Of a stretch of DNA of 64,000 nt, positions 57,700 to 64,000 are shown one piece after another. Positions within the stretch are counted from its first letter, which is position 1, and each line of letters begins with the position of its first letter. The stretch lies in the NCBI GenBank assembly GCA_001692895.1, contig KV748198.1, positions 1,710,367 to 1,774,366 of the forward strand, read 5' to 3'. A program made the position numbers and the translations under genes. The DNA is from Cenococcum geophilum 1.58. Lineage: Eukaryota > Ascomycota > Dothideomycetes > Gloniales > Gloniaceae. Under the pieces are notes generated by a model. The model saw nothing but the letters and a program-made list of their open reading frames with translations. It did no database searches and was not told the origin of the DNA.

Positions 57700-60097
57700 T
57701 AAACTATAGTGATTACGCAACGTCTTATAGCCCGTTTAAAGCACCTTAACAATTATAGGAAGCTTGCGATTGGCTTCTTTATAGAGCTGCTTCTAGCTTT
57801 ACTACCTTTCCTTTACTCCCTCTCTATAATTATTACCTCCTTTAAGTTCTATAATCTTTTAAATATAGTAAGGGATCCTCTCGATCTACTATTAAATTCG
57901 CTACTACTTAAGATCTTGCTAAGCTCTAAGCTAAGCCTTCTCTACAGCTGCATAAGAGGTAGGTGGGCCCCTTTTTATAGTGACTCGTTTTAAGTAGCCC
58001 TAGTAAGGCTTAATTATATTTAGATTAGGCGAATTACCTAGCTAAAGAAGACGTTAAATCTCGCAGGCGTTAAAGTAGGTTTAGTAAATCTTTATAATAT
58101 AAGAAGTAGCCTTATCTTCCTATATAATTGTATTAGGATTTAAGCATATAAGGCTCTAGGTAAACAGAAGAAGTTTTAGTATTAGGATATTTATTAAATA
58201 TTACTACTAGTTAATTCTACCTCTATCTAATTAAGTAAAAGCTCTGTATAATATTATAAACTTTTACTTAGTACGTGCTTCGCTTATGCACCTATTATAA
58301 TATAGTTCGTATACTCTTCTTTTAGCGTTTTATTATTTCTTTTAAGCCTTATATAGTAGTAACTCTTTAATTAACGTCTGATACGGATCCTATCTAGGCC
58401 CACGCAGACTACTCCGTTACAGGGGGAAAACTTATAGTTTACATAAAGAAAACCCTGTAGTTAGGGGAAGGAAAAACCCTATGAGCCACCTTAGTCGGAT
58501 GAAAAACCCCGAATTACTATGTTTGCACGTAGTGCGGCCCTACAGGCCTACAGCTACGTCCTCCTCCTTAGATGTTTTAAACTCCTTAGAAACCACTACT
58601 TCCTTCTCTAGCTTATCCAAAGCTAGGGTTCACTACGTCCTAGCTAGGCCTTGCTAATCGATTGCCGTACGCTTATAGTTGTGTCCCGTATCTTAGCCAC
58701 CCCCTATATACTATCTCTTATTAACCATTACCAATACGCCTTGCCTCCCCCCCCCTAAGGCCTATCAAAGGCGTAAGGGGAATTCATCCATTCTACCATC
58801 CTAATACTAAAAGACGAAAGCGGGATATATATATGTGTATCTGGGTATCTTTTATGCCTAGGCCCCAGTCACTCGGCCCTCTCTAAGGGCACTACTCCGT
58901 TAAGAGGAGACAAGGAAAACCGTACGGGGTTATCCAGCTGCCTTTTAGTAGTATTATGGTAGTACGGTAAGTAACCGCATGCTCCGCGGGCGATTGCCTT
59001 AGGGGTTAGGAGGGGCCGTATATTTGCTTATCCGTTCGTTCGCGCTTATCTGTTTGTCAATATGAGGTTATTAATGCTTTCTATTGGGGTTTTTGGGGAT
59101 ATTATCGAAAACTACTTATCCATGTTAGATTATACAGGTGCCCTGGATAGAACAGTATAGTAGTCGTCGTATTGTAAAGGGCCAACAGTAGTGGTTTTCA
59201 AGATCTCACCATCCGAAAATTTTTTACCACCGCCCTCGACGCCCACAACCACCACCAGGTCCTATCCGCACGCTATGCGACGTCTCTGCGTTGGCTCTGG
59301 ATCTGAACTTCAAAGACTAGGTTCGTAGCCGTCACCACGTATAGGTGCAGAGTCCGATTTTGACGGCCTTAAGCCTTATATACCTTTAGCTCTAAAGCCT
59401 AATTCCAGATCTTAATAATTAATTTTAATTTATCTAATTCCTTCTTTATTTAAGGCTTTTAAATATAATAAGGACCTTTAAAGTTATACGTAAAGCAACC
59501 CCAAAATATAAACTTAGAGTACCCCTTCTATCATTTTTGTACATAGCTGCGTACGTAAGCCTTGTAAGGACGTCGCTATACCTAATAGCCCCCTCGGCGG
59601 TGGCCTAAAATAATACTTATCTTATCCAACTAAATTACAGCCTTCTAATCTTCTAAGGTCTAATAACGGTAGGCTAATATAAACTTATATCATTCGCTCT
59701 TTATAGCTGCAGTTAATCCAGGCTTCCTTATTGGCTTTGTTTTACAGTAGCCGTATTTTTTAAGTATAGCTTAAATAGACGATGTAGAGAGGCCTATTTT
59801 ATAAGCAATCCTTCTAGTACTTTTTTCACGTCCGTAACGATTGCATGTGACAGCGTTGATAACTTTTTACTTAAGATTAGGAGTAATCTTTTTCTTACGC
59901 CCTACGCGGGGCTTATCCCTAAGGTAGTTATTAAGGAGGACCCAATCTGCACGCTAGCCATTCTCTACTGCCTTTTTTAGTAGGTTGCTAATGTGCTTAG
60001 TGCTAATTCCAGTAACTTAAGCGATCGCTTTTAGAGGAGTACCTAGAGCTCTTATTACTATAGCCTACGCTCTTATTTTAAGGCTGTAGTAAGGCAT
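57700..60097 (-). pseudogene. Tc1/mariner transposase, stop-ridden and split by a retroposon
   Basis: The ATG at 60097 opens M-P-Y-Y-S-L-K-I-R-A, then a helix-turn-helix stretch 'L-K-A-I-A-x-V-T-G-I-S', then R-Y-G-R-E-K-S-T-R-R-I-A-Y-K-I-G (about 59840-59790) and K-Y-G-Y-C-K-T-K-P. The first catalytic region reads L-D-K-I-S-I-I-L-G-H-R-R-G-G near 59626 (Asp kept). After the insertion, the C-terminal part has a S-K-Y-N-x-A-L-L-G-L-L-K segment near 58010, in the place of the usual SPDLNPIE..W..LK. Stops are at Gln/Trp positions. An ORF on the opposite strand (57709-57993) is its shadow. Confidence 0.65.
58342..59382. mobile_element. 1.0-kb retroposon-like repeat, copy 2, with 14-bp target-site duplication
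   Basis: The unit 58356-59368 (1013 bp) is flanked by ttaagccttatata at 58342-58355 and 59369-59382 and is inserted in the Tc1 transposase. It is colinear with 14176-15182. This copy is less TA-rich, for example gtcaccacgt against gtcactacgt, so it is younger or less exposed to RIP. It contains a C9 run (58746-58755). No coding frame longer than a few dozen codons. Confidence 0.8.
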
Positions 60098-60124
60098 TTT
60101 GGGCTTAAAAAAGCGTAAGAGATA

Positions 60125-60327
60125 TATAGAATATAAGGTGCGATGGAATGAGGTAAATTACGTAAATGTCAAATAGTAAAACACTACGATTTGGAAGCTA
60201 TATAGATGATATATTAGTGTCAAAAGCTTTAATTAAGTTGACTAAGCTGGTTTTTGGTGGGGTCTTGGCACCAAAACCGCGCTTTTCCCAAAAAGGAAGG
60301 AGAAATCTCTTTTTGCGCAATCCTCCG
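60125..60327 (-). repeat. Right terminal inverted repeat of the Tc1 element (203 bp)
   Basis: Reverse complement of the left arm from CGGAGGATTGCGC inward to ..ttctata, followed by TA. Confidence 0.85.
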
Positions 60328-60679
60328 TAAATCTATAACTTTAGAAACCTAGTAGTATATATCTTAAACGGGTTAAGATAGAGGATATTAAAAAAGTTAA
60401 CGTTAAGAAGAAAGGAGTTAGGATAGCTAGCGAAGCTATTAAAATTATAAATACTAACTATAATAAGTAATCTACTATAAGCAGCTAGTAAGACGGTTTT
60501 CTTAAGATAATAATATAAGAAATATTAGGTATAAACTATATAGTAACTTAAAGGGGTAAACTTTAAGGAGTAAGAAGTTAGTAAGTAGTTATTAACTATA
60601 ATAAATAAGGCAAAGAGAGTAGAAATAAGGGTAGTCTTTAACTAGTAGTTATAGAAGAAGTAGTTAACAATAAGCTAAA
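60328..60679. other. Continuation of the Tc1 host sequence; no gene seen
   Basis: TA-rich, purine-biased on the plus strand, stops in all frames. A Gln/Lys-rich reading is possible if TAG/TAA stood for Gln, but no domain was recognised. Confidence 0.3.
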
Positions 60680-61106
60680 TGTTACGGACGCTTTAAGTAT
60701 AATGTTACGACTACTTAGAGAAGAGTTGAAGGAAGCTAGTTGGTTAATACAGGCACGGACTAGGATGGAACCCGTGGAACTATGTAACGAGGAATAGTAA
60801 GCGAGTTATATAATGGTTAAACGTGTTGGCTGCATTAAACGTAAGGGACGTCACGTCTAATATAGATAAGACGTATATTACGTATAAGAAGGATTTTATA
60901 GGAGTACGGTTGTGTATTTAAGGACCCTTAGTCCCTACCTAGATAGTTCCTTCCTTGTAGTAATTCTTAGAATATAATTAGAGTTAATCTATTAGGCAAC
61001 CACTCTACCAATTGTTATTATGTTGTTAACTATTATCTTTACATTTCCTATATACCTAGCCTATTAACAGAACCCACCGTAGTTCCTACTATAAGGTTCC
61101 ATTATA
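60680..61106 (+). repeat. Family N 5' LTR (427 bp)
   Basis: TGTTACGGACGC...GGTTCCATTATA, the reverse complement of the LTR pair of the nested copy. Inside it follows taattactacctagttatag, the same sequence found inside the other 5' LTR. Confidence 0.85.
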
Positions 61107-62153
61107 TAATTACTACCTAGTTATAGTATTAAATATAGAAAGTTAAATAATATACTACTAAAAGCAGCTACTACAACGCCATTAATGGCGGCAACTACTT
61201 TAAGGTTAGGGGGTGACACCAGTATGGCGGACACTAACTCGCAATAACCTGTGACGGTAGGATAATTACAGGAAATAGTGGATTGATTAATAGAAAATAA
61301 TATGGTACTTAAGAACAGACTTAACGGAATTAAAGCGGTAAAGGTTAAGTTACCATTAATTAAACAATTCTTAGAAGAGAGATTAAAGCTTAAAGGATTT
61401 CTAATGTAAATGCATTTTAAAGTTATGTAAGAAGGGGCTAAGTTAGCTATAACAATGGACTAGATAGCCTATGCAGGACTATTCCTAACGGGTTAGGCAC
61501 TTAAATAGTTTAAACCCTACTTAATAGAAATATAGACTAACGGAATAACTACTACTAATTAAGAGGTACGATTTGTGTTTTTTAGCTAAACAGGATTCGC
61601 GGAATAATTAATATAGATATTTAGGGACCCAGAAGCAACAACTATAGTAAAGAGAAAGCTTTAGGACCTAATATAGCGAACTTTAGCAATTAAGTATATA
61701 ATATAGTTTTAAATACTTATAATATAGATTAAATAGAACAATAAGGCGCTTATAGCATAGTATAAATAAGGACTTAAGGCTAAAGTCTAGGACGTAATTA
61801 TTCTAATAGAAGATGTGGACACCCTAAGGGAATTAATAGATTAAGCGATTAAGATTAATAATAGGATCTTCTAAAGGAAATAGGCTAAGAAAGGCTAGGA
61901 TAGAGTTTTATAGTTGTATAAGACGTAGAGTACGTAATAACTAAAGCTAAGTTAGAAACTATGGTATGGCGTAGAGTTAATGGACCTAAGTGGTACTAAA
62001 GAAGCCTATAAGAGATAGAGTAAGAAACTATAGAAACCTAGAGGTTAAGGATTTAGTGATTATAGGACTAAGGAGTAGAGGCTAAACCAGGGATCTTAAT
62101 AGCAGAAGATATTTAGGCGGACTCTATAATAAAGTTAATAGTTTAGAGACGGA

Positions 62154-62200
62154 GCTTATATAAATTGTGGAAAATAGGGTTACTTTATAAGGGATTATAA
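62154..62200 (+). pseudogene. Family N gag zinc knuckle, RIP-altered
   Basis: Reads A-Y-I-N-C-G-K-stop-G-Y-F-I-R-D-Y. Compared with the copy at 34811-34860, the first Cys and the His have also become Tyr. Confidence 0.65.
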
Positions 62201-64000
62201 AGATGGTTAGAGTTACTATATAATAAAGGGAACTAGACTAATAGTATATAACACATATGTATAGAGGGATAATAGTATACTGCGAGGAACAAAAGAGTGT
62301 TTAATTAAAAGTTTTATGTTTTGTTATAATAACGTATACCAAATTTATAAAGACGCTAAGTACGGCATAAGCTATTAGCCATAAAAGCCAGAGTTAAAAG
62401 GACTTAAAGAAACTAAAGAGTTAGATAAAGAATAAGATTAACTCTATAAGCTAGATTAAGATATTACAGCAATATACGGATAATAATTAGTAATAATAAT
62501 AATGGAGTTAGAGTACTTATTAATTAATAGCGATAAGGACAGTAAAGAAACTAACTAGGGGTATCTAAACCTTAATAACGCAATAGAAGTAGAGACTAAG
62601 ACCGCTATAGAGTAAGGTTTAGTAACAGGTATTATAACACTATTAGACACGGCGTCCATCGCTTTATAAGACGGAAGGAGTAATATTTAGGGATAATTAA
62701 GCAAGTAGATAACTGCTAGTGCTAGCTTACCACTTAATAAAGGTAAAAGGCCANAGNCTTAAGATTCTTAANANNAGATAANAGANNNNTAAGATTCNTA
62801 ANACNNGATAAGNTAAGCTTAANGACNTATAATAGACANNAACNAATAGAGTAGAGCAGTAGCTTAGTTTAAAGATATATAAATAAGCTTAGGGCAAGAA
62901 TTCCTAATAATATAAGATTCTTAAGATGAGATAAGTAAGATTTAGGACTCTTAAGATAAGATAAGGATACTAGTTAAGCTTAGTTAGACTAAGGCTAGAG
63001 CTAAGCTTAAGTTAGAAGTAAGCTTAGGATTAAAGAATCTAAAGGGTTAAGAATTTGGAGCACGAATTAGAATACCTATAAGTAAAAGGCAAAAAGCTTC
63101 TTTATAGATTAGAGAATCTGTAGTATAAATAGTGATTAGACTAGGAGATAGATATATAGACCTAGAAGACTTACTAGGGGAATATAGTGTTTAGTCTAAA
63201 GATTAAAAAGTTAATACCAAGATTAAGAAGCATGAAGACTTTAAGAATTTACTTATAAGACGTAATATAAAGGAAACTATAGAGGAATTTAAGGCAAGAA
63301 TTACCTTATGGCAAGAACAGAAACTAAATAAGAGGTTTAGTATATTAAGATGTATAAGGGACAGAGCGCTAATATGAAGGATTACTAATAGGCTTAGAGT
63401 AGGCATACTAAGAGCTAAGTGGCTTACTAAACTGGAATAAGAAAAGGATCTAGGGATTTCTACTAAGTTTAAGAAATAATATACTAAAGGCTGTTATAAC
63501 GTAGTAATAAAGAGATATTTCCTTACGGACGAGCCATATATACTTAAGTAGCTGTACTAAAAGTGGTATAGATAACGACACAATAATAAGTAAGAAGATT
63601 TCTATATATAGTTGGACGAAAAAGTTATCTAAAACTACCCGATTATAGAGAAGGCTATAACTTATATTAAAGGGGCCTTAATTATAATATTAAAGGATTT
63701 AGAGGAGTAATTAAAGGATTAGAAAAGTAAAAGGCGAATCTTAGTACCCGTAAATAAAGTTGCAATGCTTAGATTAATATAAGAAAGGTTTAAACTTAAG
63801 AATAAAGACGAGCCGAGAGTTAACCTAAGATATTAGGCATATTATATACTATTATAGATAGTATACGTGGATGATATGTGTAACATATATAGAGCACTAA
63901 AAGATAAAAATTGGAAGTATTTAATAAGGATATATTAGATAACGGATAAAGTAAAGTATTAAAATGCTAAGTATATGCATAGTTAGCACCTAGTAGAAGT

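Larger units (their letters stand above)
57231..60327 (-). mobile_element. Tc1/mariner-type DNA transposon with 203-bp terminal inverted repeats, interrupted
   Basis: Terminal inverted repeats 57231-57433 and 60125-60327 start CGGAGGATTGCGC and are flanked by TA on both sides (57229-57230, 60328-60329), the Tc1/mariner target duplication. A minus-strand transposase starts just inside the right repeat. A 1.0-kb retroposon (58356-59368) splits it; without that the transposon is about 2.07 kb. Both repeats are well preserved compared with the coding part. Confidence 0.85.
60680..64000 (+). mobile_element. Family N chromovirus, 5' half (LTR, gag) running off the right edge
   Basis: The 5' LTR 60680-61106 is followed by gag in the same order as the complete copy at 28372-36324 read backwards. 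This includes the CCHC knuckle (62154-62200) and the repeated 'aagattcttaag.gataag' segment with many N bases (62754-62845). Protease and RT would lie beyond 64000. Heavily TA-rich. Confidence 0.8.

Noticed and set aside
57709-57993. 94-codon hydrophobic plus-strand frame in the Tc1 element
   Set aside because: The minus strand carries the C-terminal part of the transposase there.
63203-63406. 67-codon minus-strand hydrophobic frame
   Set aside because: Antisense to family N gag; purine-rich coding strand gives a hydrophobic shadow.

Overview
The window looks like nuclear DNA of a filamentous ascomycete (Pezizomycotina). Two intron-bearing genes have short fungal introns (49-85 bp), and one is a fungal-type transcription factor. 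Nearly everything else is transposon sequence in the mutated state left by repeat-induced point mutation (RIP). The repeats are extremely rich in TA and poor in CA and TG, and coding frames are broken mostly by TAG and TAA where Gln codons would fit. Catalytic Asp codons often read Asn, and zinc-binding Cys codons often read Tyr. This is why so few ATG-initiated frames survive over 64 kb.

Layout. 1-2718: left-truncated Gypsy element (minus strand: gag, protease, 5' LTR). 2719-5431: 3' half of a chromovirus, 'family N' (integrase, chromodomain, LTR). 5432-8600: two oppositely oriented fragments of 'family AB'. 8601-9170: AT-rich transition. 9171-13740: the only gene island, with a possible gene remnant, a three-exon transcription-factor gene (minus) and a five-exon beta-carbonic-anhydrase gene (plus), the last two divergent over about 0.7 kb. 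14161-15197: a 1.0-kb retroposon-like repeat with 15-bp target-site duplications (TSDs). 15240-15425: a foldback. About 15.5-22.5 kb: Gypsy 'family C' chromovirus carrying a 240-bp hAT-like insertion. 23213-37137: Gypsy 'family O' (TSD gagtc) containing a complete family N element at 28372-36324 (TSD ttaag). 37704-44143 plus 56041-56380: a tandem array of 2.0-2.4-kb units, each headed by a 91-bp hairpin, with broken genes inside. That array is split by Gypsy B, whose LTR is itself split by Gypsy A (44186-50165, TSD agagg). 57231-60327: a Tc1/mariner transposon with 203-bp inverted repeats, interrupted by a second copy of the 1.0-kb retroposon. 60680-64000: the 5' half of another family N copy running off the right edge.

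The two intact genes have ordinary base composition and no stop codons. They sit as a small island in a nested, RIP-silenced repeat block that could be pericentromeric or an AT-rich compartment. Three of the four LTR families resolved through pol carry an integrase-linked chromodomain, which fits targeting to such heterochromatin. The least familiar structure is the hairpin-headed tandem unit with its zinc-knuckle/Gln-Pro gene and a DUF3716-like gene remnant. The most informative mobile element is the 1.0-kb repeat, because both copies keep exact 14-15-bp TSDs. No translation or alignment software was used; element ends and splice sites were read by eye.
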